This document shows, in pieces, positions 11,581 through 23,100 of a DNA stretch of 64,000 nt. Numbering within the stretch: position 1 is the stretch's first letter; the number at the start of each line of letters is the position of its first letter. The DNA lies in the NCBI GenBank assembly GCA_030704615.1, contig CM060734.1, forward strand, positions 40,998,042-41,062,041, in the 5' to 3' direction. The stretch comes from Takakia lepidozioides (Eukaryota > Streptophyta > Takakiopsida > Takakiales > Takakiaceae). The position numbers and the translations under genes are program-made. The notes beneath the pieces were generated by a model. The model ran no database searches. It had not been told where the DNA came from and saw only the letters and a list, made by a program, of their open reading frames with translations.

Positions 11581-12870
11581 TCACCAGTAATCCCCACAAG
11601 AACACACCCCATCTTTGAAGTGGTGAAAGCGATTAGCATCCCGCACAACAATTGCTCGGCCAACAATCTTGGAGATAAACTTCGTGGCGGTGTGGCAGTC
11701 ACCACACACCTGAAGATTTTTTATGACAGGGAGAGGCGTCCCAGGGGCTGTGCTGATCAGCCCAAAACCAATGGCCAGCTTCTCACTGTGGTGGCAAAGA
11801 GAAAGTTCTTTTTGCTCCTCCCCCACATCATGCAATACAAAATGTGTGTCAGGTATATACCCTGCCTCCTTCATCTGCCCAGACAACATTCTAAGCTCAG
11901 CATGGATTTCCTCAATTTTTGGATGCAATTTGTCATCTACAGCAAAGGTGTGCACCCTGGTGCCAACCTCTATGCTGCAGCGACCTTGCTCTTTTCTAAC
12001 CCCTCTGACCTTCATCAGTTTTCTCACCTTTGCAGTATCGCCCCACCTGCCAGCTGAGGCATAGATGTTTGATAGCAACACATAAGTTGCGGCGTCATGT
12101 TCATCCCACTTGAGAATACATGTTGCCGCGCGTTCAGCCATCTCCACATTGCAATGAATTCTGCAGGCACCAAGCAAGGCCCTCCACACCACAGCATTTG
12201 GTTTAATTGGCATTTTGTTAATGAAGTCCTCTGCCTCATCCAATTGCCCCGCACGGCCAAGAAGGTCCACCATGCAGCCGAAGTGCTCCACTCCTGGAGT
12301 AATGCCATGATCTTGACTCAGGGCTAAGTAGTATCTGCCTTCATCCACTAAGCCAGCATGACTACATGCAGAGAGAGAACACATAAAGGTGATACTGTCT
12401 AGCTTCAATCCTTCCACTAACATTTCTTCCATTAGTTGCAGGGCCTCCATATCACAACCATGCTGGGCATATCCTGCGATCATCACGTTCCACGACACCA
12501 CATCTCGTTCAGCCATATTGTCGAACACTCCCTTTGCATCCTCAATGCTCCCGCCTTTGGCATACATGTCCACAAGGGTATTGTTCAGAATGACATCTGG
12601 TACAATTCCCGCTTTGATGATGTCACCATGGACCTCTTTTCCCTTTTCCAGGGCTGCCAGACTCGCACACGAATTGCAAACGCTAACAAACGTGATGTGG
12701 TTGGGCTTGACCCCTTCCCGCATCATTTGCTCATAGGTCTCCAAAGCCTCCATCCCACACCTATGCTGCGCATATCCTGCAATCATAGCACTCCAAGACA
12801 CCACATCTCGTTCAGCCATATTGTCGAACACTGCCTTTGCATCCTTGATGCTGCCACATTTGGCATACAT
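11581..12870 (-). pseudogene. PPR-DYW protein, 3' half, cut at its 5' end
   Basis: A 429-codon frame with PLS-type PPR repeats (MYAKCGSI...VFDNMAERDVVSW), an E domain (WRALLGACRIH, LSNIYASAGRW) and a complete DYW domain. HSEK at residues 361-364, CGDCH at 389-393 and the C-terminal CSCGDYW supply the deaminase zinc and catalytic signature. Intact relatives bind organellar RNA and convert C to U. The frame opens abruptly at MYAKCG. The bases before it (12871 onward) belong to a LINE, and the repeats that should precede it are absent. The matching 5' half lies at 19029-20120 on the other strand. As it stands it is a broken gene, unless a new upstream exon has been captured. Confidence 0.9.
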
Positions 12871-15010
12871 ATCCTCACTGCCAGAGAAGGCTGGAGAATG
12901 GAAGCAACGACTTCGTCACGATTGACTCATACCTCACTGCGAAGCGTAATCTGGATGTTGTCAGCTGAATTGGAGAACTTCATGAGAATCTGTGCGGGTG
13001 TAAATTGGTCTATGAAGGGAGAGAAAATGACGGCTTACATTTTCCAGAAAACAAAGCAGAGGAGGGAGGCAACACAATCAGTTCTATATTACTTCGCTGC
13101 TCTTTTTCCATTGCCTCTTGAAGCTGGCTCTGAGGTCTCCAGGGCAGAGGTCCTTACATCCTTTCCCTCTTTGTTATCTGCTGTAGATCAAGCGGCCTTA
13201 TCCAAACCATTCCTAGATATGAAGCTGTTGCATGCAACTGAATAGTTCTATGAAGACCCCTGGTCTTGACGGGCTGCCAGTTGAGTTCTTCAAGGAAATG
13301 ACGTGGGACTGTATTGACGACGACGACTTTCTTAAGATGGCTAATGACATCCTCCAGAAAGGGATGATGCCATCTCAGTTGTCGGAAGGAGTGATCACTC
13401 TGGTTTACAAAAAAGGCAATCGGAACAACCTGTCAAACTACAGGCCAATCACTTTGCTCAACTCTTCATACAAAATCTTGGCGAAATGTCTGGCTTTGCG
13501 GCTTCAACCTCTGCTGCCCAAGCTAATAAGAGCGGAGCAAACTGGTTTCCTCAGAAACATGATGATCATTGACAACATTCTGCTCACACACGACGCCATG
13601 CACAAAACAAATCATGCTCAGCAACCATTAGCCCTGCTCATGCTTGACTTTCAGAAGTCCTTTGAGAATATAAATTGGAAGTATTTGTTGGGTGCACTGA
13701 AAACAACTGGTATTGTCGGCAGCTTCTTATCTTGGATTGATATCCTTCTCTCCTCTCCTTCTAGTAGAGTGATGATTAATGGTGCGATATCTAGAGCTTT
13801 TCCCTTTTTTAAATCAGTCAGACAAGGGTGCCCCATGGCCCTTTTCCTCTTTCTCATCGCGGCGGACGGCCTAGTTCACCTTATGGATAAAAGAAACAAC
13901 TCTTTTGGCCTTGTTATCCCACACTCCTTGTCTTTGAACCCCTCCTCTTCTATTGATCCTCCCTCTATGCTAATGATACTACCTTGTATATAGACTATAG
14001 CTGAGCCACCAACGTCAACAACATTCTCCATCCCTGAACTGTTTCTGTGAAGCTAAATCTGGCTTAAAGATCAACTGGGGAAAGTCTGTTGGGCCGCTGC
14101 TTGTGGGGAGGACCTGGGTCTAAAATGGCTTGATGATGGCCAGATGCACGAGTCTTTAGGGCACCAGAGAGGTCACGGCCTTTCTGATGAATACCATTTT
14201 GCTGCTGTGCTCTCGAAAATTAAGATGAAGCTCACCTATTGGAGTTCCTTGCACCTGTACTCTATATGGGGCAGGGCGTTGATTGCCAACCAGTCATCCT
14301 TGCCTCTTCCTAGTTCTCAGCTGCAGTCTGGTCTCCTGGTGCCCAATTCATCAAAAAGGTAAAGGCGATGGTGCGCAACTTTATGTGGGGGGCTACATCA
14401 AGATCTGCAAATAAGAGAGCATTGGTCAGTTGGGCGCAAATCTGTCAAAAGCGTAAGCATGGAGGTCTTGGGGTCCTAGACCCTGAAACCCAAATTATTG
14501 CTTTATTGGCAAGGTGGGTGCCCAGGGTCTTCACCTGCCTGCAGAGTCCCTGGAGTAGGCTTGTTAGACACCATATTGCAGCAGCAATTCCAAAAACCAA
14601 TGCCCTGTGGCCTTCTTCACTCAAATGGATTGTTCAAGGTGGTTCCATGAATGTTAACCCTGGCATGGGGTCCCAAGCATGGCAGACTATCTGGTCTGCA
14701 TGGGGTAAGCTGCGGGGTTTCCTTGTTCAAACCATGTCCTCTTCCTTTAATGAAGTTATCAGGCAACTGCTGTTTGGTAATTATAATCGTGAGTCTGAAG
14801 ATCTTGTGTTTCGCTCTGGACAAAAGATGGTCTTACTGGGAGCAAGCAGGGCTGTCTCATCTTATGCGCTTTTGGGATGTAAATGCACCAATCTTACCTG
14901 AGATGGCTGTTGTTGGCTTCTCCTCTAGAAGACTAGCCTTTGGACGGCAAACTATTATTGGGACTTTTGGCTCGGAGTGGAACCTCTCTCCTCTGCCTTA
15001 TGGCTCTTGT
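12871..15010 (+). mobile_element. LINE ORF2, 3' half (reverse transcriptase)
   Basis: Starting directly at the PPR break, the plus strand encodes the linker and reverse transcriptase of an L1-type plant LINE: ELENFMRICAGVNWSMKGE, GLDGLPVEFFK, SNYRPITLLNSSYKI, QTGFLRNM, LLMLDFQKSFENINW (motif A), VRQGCPMALFLFLIAADGL, and in another frame LYANDTTLY (motif C with the usual YADD changed to YAND). Downstream are FMWGATSRSANK and GGLGVLDPE. At least three frameshifts and the altered catalytic motif show it is dead. The terminal zinc finger and poly(A) are not seen. The ORF1 and endonuclease half is missing here but present at 20121-23600. Confidence 0.88.
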
Positions 15011-15070
15011 AAGATTTTTTTTTTTTCTTGTGCTTATTAACTAATACTCTTCTCGTATTCATGTTGTTGA

Positions 15071-15440
15071 ATTGCTTAGTCTTCTTTTCTTCGCCGGCCC
15101 TAGTGTATACCAGCAGCACGGAAATACAGCTGCCGTACTTCCTCCACAGAATGAGGCACAAAATTCAGACTCCTACGCTTTTCGTATAGCTCATGGCCGT
15201 ACTTGGAGGAGACATTTTTGGGCCAAGGCTTCAAATTTGATGGGGTAGCTCATTTACACTCGTTATCGACAGTATGGCGTATGGCGGTTGAGAGTCATTT
15301 TACCTTAGTACATCAAAACAGAGTGGGCACTTTAAGCCGATCTTTTTGCCCTCTTGATCCAGCCTTGTGTCACACTCGAAGTGCTTCTACTAATTTTGCA
15401 TCATATTCATCTGGAGAATACCAAAAAATTTGATATTGCG
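15071..15440. repeat. Duplicated segment, copy A
   Basis: About 370 bp that recurs, diverged, at 16015-16388 in the same orientation. Shared landmarks are TTCTTCGCCGGCCCTAGTGTAT, ACTTCCTCCACAGAA, GGCCAAGGCTTCAAATTTG and CATATTCATCTGGAGAATA. On the minus strand both copies retain a weakly conserved reading of the type SVEEV...AAGI..GP.KKRR, so the duplicated unit probably carried a coding exon. This copy is the more decayed. Confidence 0.75.
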
Positions 15441-15536
15441 AATCATTCATAGGTGACAGCCAAGGAAAGTTGCGATTGTCGACATGGTCTCGAGCTCTAT
15501 ATGCAACATGTAGTATTTTCATATAGCTAGGGAAGT

Positions 15537-15705
15537 TTTTTTTTTTTTTTTTTTTTTTTAAATAAAATTTATAATAATTATTAATAAAGAGAACAGGGGA
15601 CAGTGGCCCTGGTTGGAATTTTATTAGAATTATTGAAGGGAAAAAAATTAAAACCCTTTGATGCCCGTAGGCTGCCATAAGTAGAAAACATTGTATTGGA
15701 AACAT
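15537..15705 (-). mobile_element. 3' end of a retroelement with poly(A)
   Basis: A 20-plus T run at 15537-15559 is read as a poly(A) tail on the minus strand. It is preceded by AATAAAATTCCAACC...GGCCACTGTCCCC. A related 3' end (ATAAAATTTCTTAGGGC...ATCCCC) occurs near 23975-24020, followed by a TA run. No coding part is attached, so the class (LINE or SINE) is open. Confidence 0.45.
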
Positions 15706-16014
15706 GTATTAGAAAATTGTGACTGTCAGCATTTCATACACCCTAGGTTTTGTCTTTTCTATTTTGTTTTTTGAAAATGGGATAGAGGCCCTGAAATTGA
15801 ATGGTACAGAAACAGGTCTACCAGAAAGTTCAATAATCATACATGGGCGAACACAGCCGACCAATGAGACCATTCTCACTCCATCACAACGTGACAAGAA
15901 TTGTCCAGTCCTAGTCTTTGCAAGGTGACAAAGCTATCTCTGATGACGATGACATTCATAGGGAGACCCAAGGAGACCCACGATGAGACACTTTGTTTGG
16001 CCAAATTGCTTGGC

Positions 16015-16388
16015 CTCCTTTTCTTCGGCGGCCCTAGTGTATCATGTATACCAGCAGCATGGACGTACCTCTGCAGTACTTCCTCCACAGAACGAGGCAC
16101 AAAATTCAGACCCCTAAGCTTTTCAGACAGCTCGTGGTCATACTTGGAGGAGTCATTTTTTGGGCCAAGGCTTCAAATTTGGTGGACGGCTAATTTACAC
16201 CTGCTATCAACAGTATGGCGGTTCATAGCCACTTTACCTTTGATTACTTACATCAAAACAGAACAGGCACTTAAGCCCATCTTTTTTGCCATGTTGATCT
16301 TTTAGCCTTGGGTACTCGAAGGTCTACAGATGCTTGTACTATTTTTCGCATCATATTCATCTGGAGAATATCGAAAAATTCAATATGC
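16015..16388. repeat. Duplicated segment, copy B
   Basis: Second copy of the unit described at 15071-15440, starting about 944 bp downstream. It keeps a longer open minus-strand frame than copy A and carries small indels, so the duplication is not recent. Confidence 0.75.
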
Positions 16389-16484
16389 TCCTTTGCGGGT
16401 GACGTGCACATAGTCCTTCCAATCTGGTCCACCCTTTCCTCCATGCTACAACCTCGAATGGAAATGAAAACAAAATCTCACATG

Positions 16485-16565
16485 ATACAAGGTCTATGCA
16501 GCGAGGTCTGCACAACAAGGTCTACACAACACGGTCCACTCACTGGGGTCTACAGGAGTGAGTCT
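16485..16565. repeat. Short GGTCTACA-type direct repeats
   Basis: Five or six imperfect copies of AAGGTCTACACAACA-like words follow each other with a spacing of about 16 bp. Non-coding. Confidence 0.5.
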
Positions 16566-16815
16566 ACAACAGAAATGAGAATGCTACCAGCAATAAAGGA
16601 TTGACTGCAACTCTTCCTCGGTCTCACTTGCAGCAGCATCAGTGAACCCGCAGATTGAAGACCTTGCCGAAGCAGCATGCTTGCCCATACCATCTTCTTG
16701 GGACAACAAGTTTCCCGTAGAGAGCAGCCTGCAGCTGCAATCGTGTCTTGTATCGGCGTTGCAAGAAGACGGACCCAAACATATCTCTCTGCCTCTTCCT
16801 CACTCACCGGCGGGG

Positions 16816-18933
16816 ATGGCAGCGTCTTCCCGCGTTCTCCTCACCGCCCACTCCATACCCAAGGTCCTGGCCACTTGCTTTGGTCATGTGGGAGGCCGGG
16901 AGTCATGCAGCGGATTGAGGAGCTGGGCTGTGGAGCTACCCCCCTTGGCAATGCGTAGAGGACGGAATTCCTTGCAGGTGGTTGCTATGGCTCCTCGCCA
17001 ACCTTCAGGGATGCCATTCAAATTAGGCAATAACACGAAATAGTTTGCGGTTTCCTTTCTTGGGTTCGCTGTGAATTGTATGCGCAGTAGGAGCGAGGCT
17101 GGATTTTTGTTTTGAGCGATTAAGCAGAAAGGAATGTATTCTCAAAGAAAACACACGGGATGGTTGGACAAGGCTGATAATTGGTATATGTGGCACGTAG
17201 GTGAACGCTGGTGCATGGAACACCGCTGGCAGGATTTCCTTAAAGATCCTTCACAATGTTGGGACTGCAGTATTGACAAGGTGAGCTTTCTTCATTTGGA
17301 GTCTGAGGGACTTCGACTGAACTCTGGTATAGTAATATTGTGTGGACTGGATTGGAACCCTAGTGGTGAGTGAAGTCAGAGGCAAAACTGCTTTTACTAT
17401 CAGTATCTGGTATGAAAGTAGGATGTGCGAAGTCTTTTCCCCGGAGTTTGCAAGGTACTTGGGAGGATTGAGACTGTGGCTGCTCAGCTGCCCCTGGTCG
17501 TTTTCTCCGACCACTCCAAAATCTCCAGACTACAGACATAAGCAGCGCACACAAGAGGGCTTGTGGATTGATTGTTGGTTCAAGCCTTCTTGGGTGAAAG
17601 GAAAAGTAATTATCATGCCACAACGTCAAGAAGTCTGTTGATGGAGGAAAGATATCAGGTTGCTCTTCTGATTCTGGTCTAGATCGTGCAGCTCCTTCAA
17701 AGCTTGCAGATAAAAGTGAGTACGACTTACAGTGACCTGATAAGAGGGGCAGCCTTGTCATTCACAAGCTTGTATAGCATTTGTGTAAGTTCGGACATGT
17801 CATATGTTCCTCATTGTGTATTCCAATGGAGCCCACAGTGACTTGCATGAATGTTGTTGAAAGCACTCCTCCTTAAAGGAATGTGTGTTGATGCTTTTGG
17901 AATTTTGGGCACGAAGGTCTACTGTGGAGCATGGAGCAGTGCTGGCACGAGTATTTTAAAGATCCGTCACAATGGTGGGACAACCACAATGGCAAGGTGT
18001 GGCTTTCTTAATATATGATGTGAAGATGCTTGTCCTTTCTGCAAAATTGGGCGCTTCCTGTCAGTATCGTGATTTTTTCTATTTCCTGGTGTTTACATGG
18101 TACTTGGGAGGGTCAGCTTGGTCTTAGGAGGCAGTGTTTGAATCTATGGCTGCTCAGATGCACCGTGGTGGCTCTTACAGACAAATACGAGATCACCTGA
18201 CTACAGACACAAGCAGCGCACACAAGAGTTCCTTTGGGTTGATGGTTGGGTGAATCCTCCTTGGGTGAAAGAAAAGCTAGTTGTTTTCATGACACAAGGT
18301 CAAAGACAATGTGGTGAGGGCACCTTCTTCAACACATTTGGGCCTTTTTTGTCCTCTTATCAGAGTCATCCCTAAATTTTCAGGTTGATTCTGCAAGTTA
18401 GCTCGCCCGGTGGATCTATGGTGGTTTGGGGTGATTATGACATGTTACTGCCAATTTGGCAATAGGCAAATATCCAAAAACAGAAAGCAGAGACGAGGAG
18501 AAGCTTTGGAAGGAATATTTTTCGGAGCCCAGTCCATGGTGGGACAATGGAGGCAAAAAGGTAAATGCCTGTGAGAGAAGCAGACAACAAGATGCATTGC
18601 AAAGCTCGCTTGGAAATTGTAATCTCCTCTCTCTCCCCAGCACATTTTGAAAAACTTGGGAGCAATTCAGCATAGGAACTGTTGTGTGATAAGTAGAGTT
18701 GGGCTGTTTGCTAGAAAAAGTTAGGCGACTGCTAGCAGCAAGGGCAAAATCTATGCATTATTGATGCCGAGGCTGGGATAGCTGAAGGAGGCAGGGATGG
18801 AGTGTGGGTCCAGATTCATCCGAGAGGACCGGATTTCAAGCGCGAGAGTACCTATGATTCCCTGTGGATTGTTAGCAACAACAAACCTGCATTGGCAGAT
18901 GGTCAATGGAAGCAGCAGAAGCGACACAGTTGA
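16816..18933 (+). CDS. OSB-like organellar ssDNA-binding protein with three PDF motifs
   Basis: Readable exons: 16816-16977 (MAASSRVLLTAH, Arg- and Ser-rich organelle presequence), 17128-17280, 17510-17605, ~17922-17996, 18181-18279, ~18490-18560, 18814-18933. They encode three successive PDF motifs, each split by an intron at the same point: RWQDFLKDPSQCWDC / SPDYRHKQRTQEGLWIDCW; WHEYFKDPSQWWDNHNGK / SPDYRHKQRTQEFLWVDGW; WKEYFSEPSPWWDNGGKK / GPDFKRESTYDSLWIV. In Arabidopsis OSB proteins such motifs follow an SSB-type OB-fold and bind single-stranded DNA in mitochondria or plastids. No OB-fold exon is visible between exons 1 and 2, and the acceptor before 17510 reads CG instead of AG, while its paralogue at 18181 has a clean AG. 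The gene may be decaying or use another acceptor. Its stop at 18931-18933 overlaps the open frame of the PPR half. Confidence 0.7.
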
Positions 18934-19028
18934 TAAAGTCAGGCACCTCCACCCTGACCACAGCTTCCGGACAAGGACCAAGAGGGGGAGCCCACAATAC
19001 CTCTTCTGGCACTTCTGGGCGTGTGAGG

Positions 19029-20120
19029 ATGCCGTGTGAGGCAGGGCAACTGAAAGAGGCTGTACAGATTTTGAACCAAGGAGGCTTTTCAGCAGATTCA
19101 GATACTTATGTGTGTCTCTTGCATAAGTGCATCATGATGAAAGGCCTGGAAGCTGGAAAGCAGGTGCACTGTCACATTATCCAAAGTGGATTCAAGCCAA
19201 ATGTACTTCTCCACAACACCCTTGTCAACATGTATCTTCAATGTGGGAGCATTGTGGATGCACACCAAGTGTTCAATGAAAAGCCTGAACGAGGTTTGAT
19301 CTCGTGTAATATAATGATGGCAAGAATCGGTGTGGTAAGAATGCTTTGGAGACATGTGAGCAAATGATGCAGGAAGGTGTGAAGCCCAACCACATCACGT
19401 TTGCTTGCGTTTGCAATGCGTGTGCAAGACTGGGAGCCCTGGAAAAGGGCAAAGAGGTCCACGCTGACATCATCAAAGCTGGAATTGTACCAGATGTTAT
19501 TCTCAACACTGCCCTTGTGGACATGTATGCCAAATGCTGCAGCATCAAAGATGCCAAGGGAGTGTTTGACAATATGGCTGAACAAAATGTGGTGTCCTGG
19601 AGTGCTATGATTGCAGGATATGCGCAGCATGCGTGGGGGATGGAGGCTTTAGAGACCTATGAGCAAATGATGTGGGAAGGGGTGAAGCCCAACCACATCA
19701 CTTTTGCTTGCGTTTGCAATGCATGTGGGAGCCTGGAAGCCCTGGAAAAGGGCAAAGAGGTCCATGGTGACATCATCAAAGCTGGAATTGTACCAGATGT
19801 CATTCTCAACACTGCCCTCGTGGACATGTATGCCAAAGGCGGGAGCATCGAGGATGCAAAGGGAGTGTTTGACAATATGGCTAAACGAACTGTGGTGTCG
19901 TGGAATGCGATGATCGCAGGATATGTGCAGCATGGGTGCGGGATGGAGGCTTTGGAGACCTATCAGCAAATGATGTGGGAAGGGATGAAGCCCAACCAGG
20001 CCACGTTTGTTTTTGTTTGCAATGCGTGTGGGAGCCTGGCAGCCCTGGAAAAGGGCAAAGAGGTCCATGGTGACATCATCAAAGCTGGAATTGTACCAGA
20101 TGTCATTCTGAACACTGCCC
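19029..20120 (+). pseudogene. PPR protein, 5' half, cut at its 3' end
   Basis: The frame from ATG 19029 (an in-frame ATG also exists at 18906, inside the OSB last exon) reads CEAGQLKEAVQIL, DTYVCLLHKCI and LEAGKQVHCHIIQSGF, the usual start of a plant PLS-class PPR protein. A frameshift at about 19335-19345 interrupts it. Three nearly identical repeats then follow in the new frame: EGVKPNHITFACVCNACA, LEKGKEVH.DIIKAGIVPD and DAKGVFDNMA. Homology stops within the next repeat at VILNTA (20120), and the following bases belong to a LINE on the other strand. The missing E and DYW domains are present at 12870-11581, starting just three residues (LVD) further on in the repeat. Confidence 0.88.
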
Positions 20121-23100
20121 CATGCATTTGGTCAGAGCCTTTTGTCACCGAGTCCTTTCCATAGCCAAAGCCCTAGAGAGAACTTGAGCCTTCTTCCTCG
20201 TGGCCATTACTTTGTGCATGAAGGAAGCAGTTGGAGATCGGAAGTCATTCCCTGTCTCCATCCAGACCTGCTTCAGAGATTGGAGGTAATCAACATTCTT
20301 CAATATCGCAGGGTTGAGCTTAAAGTATCCCCTACCTCTGGAATGGGTGCCTGGTGGAGTGAAAGAGATCGCAACTTTTGCATGGTCAAAGTCCGGAAGG
20401 ATTGGACCTTGGGGGAGACATTTGGACCAGGATATGGGATAATGAGAGCAGTGTACTCTAGCCTGACCATGCTGAGATTAGGAGGGAGACGTAAATTGGA
20501 CCAAATGTACTTCAGCTTTTCTTCAGAGACCGAGAAAGCATCAACTAACCCTACTGAGAAGCAGAGCATGTCCCTTGCTATCTGCTCCGAGTCTGAGAGG
20601 AACTAAGTAGAGTGAGCCATACGGTCATTAAATTTATCGACCATATTAAAATCTCCATCCATAACCCAATTGGTGACATGAGGGAGATTGATAACCTTTT
20701 CACAGATGAGGTCCCATAATTCTACTCCTTCCGAGGAAGAATTCGGAGCGTAGATATTGAGGAACGCCATGTGACCAAAGCTGGATTCAGGAACAGTGAA
20801 TAGGCATTGAACATGGCCCTGCACCCAAATATGAATTTCATGGATGGACGGAGCCAGGGCAGGTGAAGCAAGAATTGTTGTACCTCCTCGAGACGAAGAG
20901 ACAGTTGGATTCCACCAGCATTGGTTTGGAGGCCAGAAGGAGCTGCTAGCAAAGTTGATTTTGAGGATGTCTAGTTTGGTTTCTTGGGGGAAAATGATGA
21001 CCGGGGAGGAAGAAAGGGAGGAGGCCCAACGCTTGATCCTTCTGCATTTTGGTACAGAGGCATTAGGGCCTATACCTCGTACATTCCAGGAGTGAAGTGA
21101 CCAAGTCATGTAGGAAACAGTGAGCAGCCCATGTTAAGTCCATGATTTGATGGCTGAAGGGTAGTTCTGCACCAATGTTGCAAATAGAAGGAAAGCCACA
21201 AGGAGAAGAAGCACCGATGAGGTGCCTTGGTCCATGTAACAGGTGGAGGCTGAACCAAATTAGAGATATAGTTCCGCAAGGCTTTTCCAGGCCAAATCTG
21301 ACAATTTTGTAGGAAGAGCAACGGAATTGAGGGCCTGCAGGTCCAGCAGGTGGAGAGGGGAGATTGAAGCTTGATGGCAGCTTCGATGTATTCAGAGAGG
21401 AAGAAGCAGCCAGGGGAAGTGTTCAGTTGATAGTGAACATCGTCTTCACTTCGAGGGAAGACACTAGGAGTCAGCTCCCTACCCTCAGCCAAGGAAACCC
21501 CAGTCAGAATGACAGGTCCACGTAAGCAAGAGGAAGAAACATAGCTCACCAGGGAAGGTATAGAGATGTCGTTATCCGAAAGAGTGAAGATCTGGTCCTC
21601 GGATGGCCCTTCAGACTCGCTTCTTGGGTGTCTTTCATAATAGAGAATTTGCTTCACTATGAGCATGCCCACATTGTAAACCGCCTCCATGAAAAATTCC
21701 TTATCCCTTGAGAGCGGGGAGCAGCTCAATTGAGAATTTTCCAGATGTGCATCTATGCAAGAAAGAGCCAAAGTCGATAGGTATTGACTGAGATAAAGGA
21801 AGATGAGGGAGGAGGGAGATGAAGATACTCTGGACCTTGGAGAGGATGATATCCATCTCCTTTCCAGGAGAGAGAGAAAGGTCTTCTGGGAAAAACCAGG
21901 AACCCGCAAATGAGTTACTACCGGTTGCTATGAGGGCAGCAACAATTGCTCCTCCAGGAAAACCATAGACCACAGGCGTGACATGGATAGCCACTAGGAG
22001 GGGTCCATCAGGAGAGAAGTCATCTGGTATCCCCAAACATCTGAAAGAATTAAGCCTACTGCAAAAAGCCGCCAAGTTATCCGGGGCCCCCTCTGCAAGC
22101 TGAAAAAGAACCGCCTCCGCTCTTGATCTATCAATGAGCTGATTGACAGGAGAAATCAGTACTTTGGGACTGAGGATACGGGAAGAGGGAGTAGATAAAC
22201 CCTTGCTTTCTTTGGAGGAGGCACGATGCCTCATCCCGAAGCCGCTCTTGAGGAATCATCTGTCTGTTCTCCCTGGCAACAACAACAGCTGGATGCTAGA
22301 CAGCAGGCACATCAAGGGGAAGGGAGTTAGCAATCTTCACATTTTTGTTTTTGGGGCAATCTGCTTTTGCGTGTCCCTCCTTATGACACAAGTGACACAG
22401 AATGCTTAAAGATTCTCCTCGAAGACCGAAATCGTGATGAATGCATTATCTAGAGTTGGTAGCTTCAACGATTCCGTGATTTTTGCAGTTTCAGCCATCC
22501 ACACCACGATCTTGGGAATCCTAGAGTCCCAGGTAGGATCATGGTGTCCATCAGTCAATGCTAAGTAGGTCTGCATCCTCAAAATCATCAACATTCATAG
22601 TCCAAATGAATGCTCCAAAATGCGCTCCTATTTCAAGCAGGGAGCGGAGATAATTCGCAGGAAGATAGGGCAGGGCGATTGTTCTGCGTTTGCAGGTACC
22701 CCCCATTTTGTGCCCCCACTCCGTTGACCAAGGGAAGATGTGGCCCCTGCATCTAGATCTTCTGACGTTAAACCTCAAGGCTTTAGCAGCATAGTCATTT
22801 CGAGCGAAAGAAGAAACCCCTTCCCAAGGGGTGGCAGAAGTGAGGGTGCCCCTCCATCCGCTCCAAGATGCTCTATAGTCCCTATTCTGGCCCAGTGCCT
22901 CTATCTCACCCTACCCGGGAAGTGCAAAAGAATTCCTTGCTCTCCGAGCTTTTGGGAGTGCTCTTTTAACACGTTCATATCCAACTTGAGGATTGGTTGG
23001 TCCTCAGATGAGTTTGCAGCTACTTCACTCCAGTATTTAGCAAGTCTACCCGGCGGAGAAAGGGGAGCCGAGCCCAGCAGGCCTAACCCTCCATACCTAC

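Larger units (their letters stand above)
15876..16810 (-). other. Possible unidentified minus-strand gene
   Basis: On the minus strand an exon-like frame (about 16170-15880) reads KYDHELSEKLRGLNFVPRS, EEVLQRYVHAAG and GPPKKRRPSNLA. It lies next to GT and AG sites, and a second frame at about 16807-16584 begins MSEEEAERYVWV. The latter would start head-to-head with the OSB-like gene at 16816, separated by only a few bases. I do not recognise the protein. The charged composition and the KKRR cluster might suggest a nuclear protein, but this is inference. Conservation between the two duplicated copies favours a former coding exon over chance. Confidence 0.3.

Noticed and set aside
11620-12064. 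Plus-strand frames of 113-145 codons opposite the DYW domain
   Set aside because: They are antisense to a well-supported coding sequence and show no independent motif.
12436-13245. A 269-codon plus-strand frame across the PPR/LINE junction
   Set aside because: Its first half is antisense to the PPR-DYW coding sequence and its second half is the LINE linker. It is a read-through artefact of the junction, not a fusion gene.
12871-15010. Simple insertion of a LINE into the PPR gene
   Set aside because: The PPR 5' half is not on the other side of this LINE, no target duplication is seen, and the missing halves of both genes occur together at 20120. The inversion explains all four pieces.
15003-15040. 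T-rich tract after the LINE as its poly(A) tail
   Set aside because: The LINE is on the plus strand, so its tail should be A-rich. The T tract is on the wrong strand and the C-terminal zinc finger is missing, so the element ends before its tail.
19649-20068. Long minus-strand frames opposite the PPR 5' half
   Set aside because: They repeat with the PPR repeat period and contain no motif. They are antisense shadows of the repeats.
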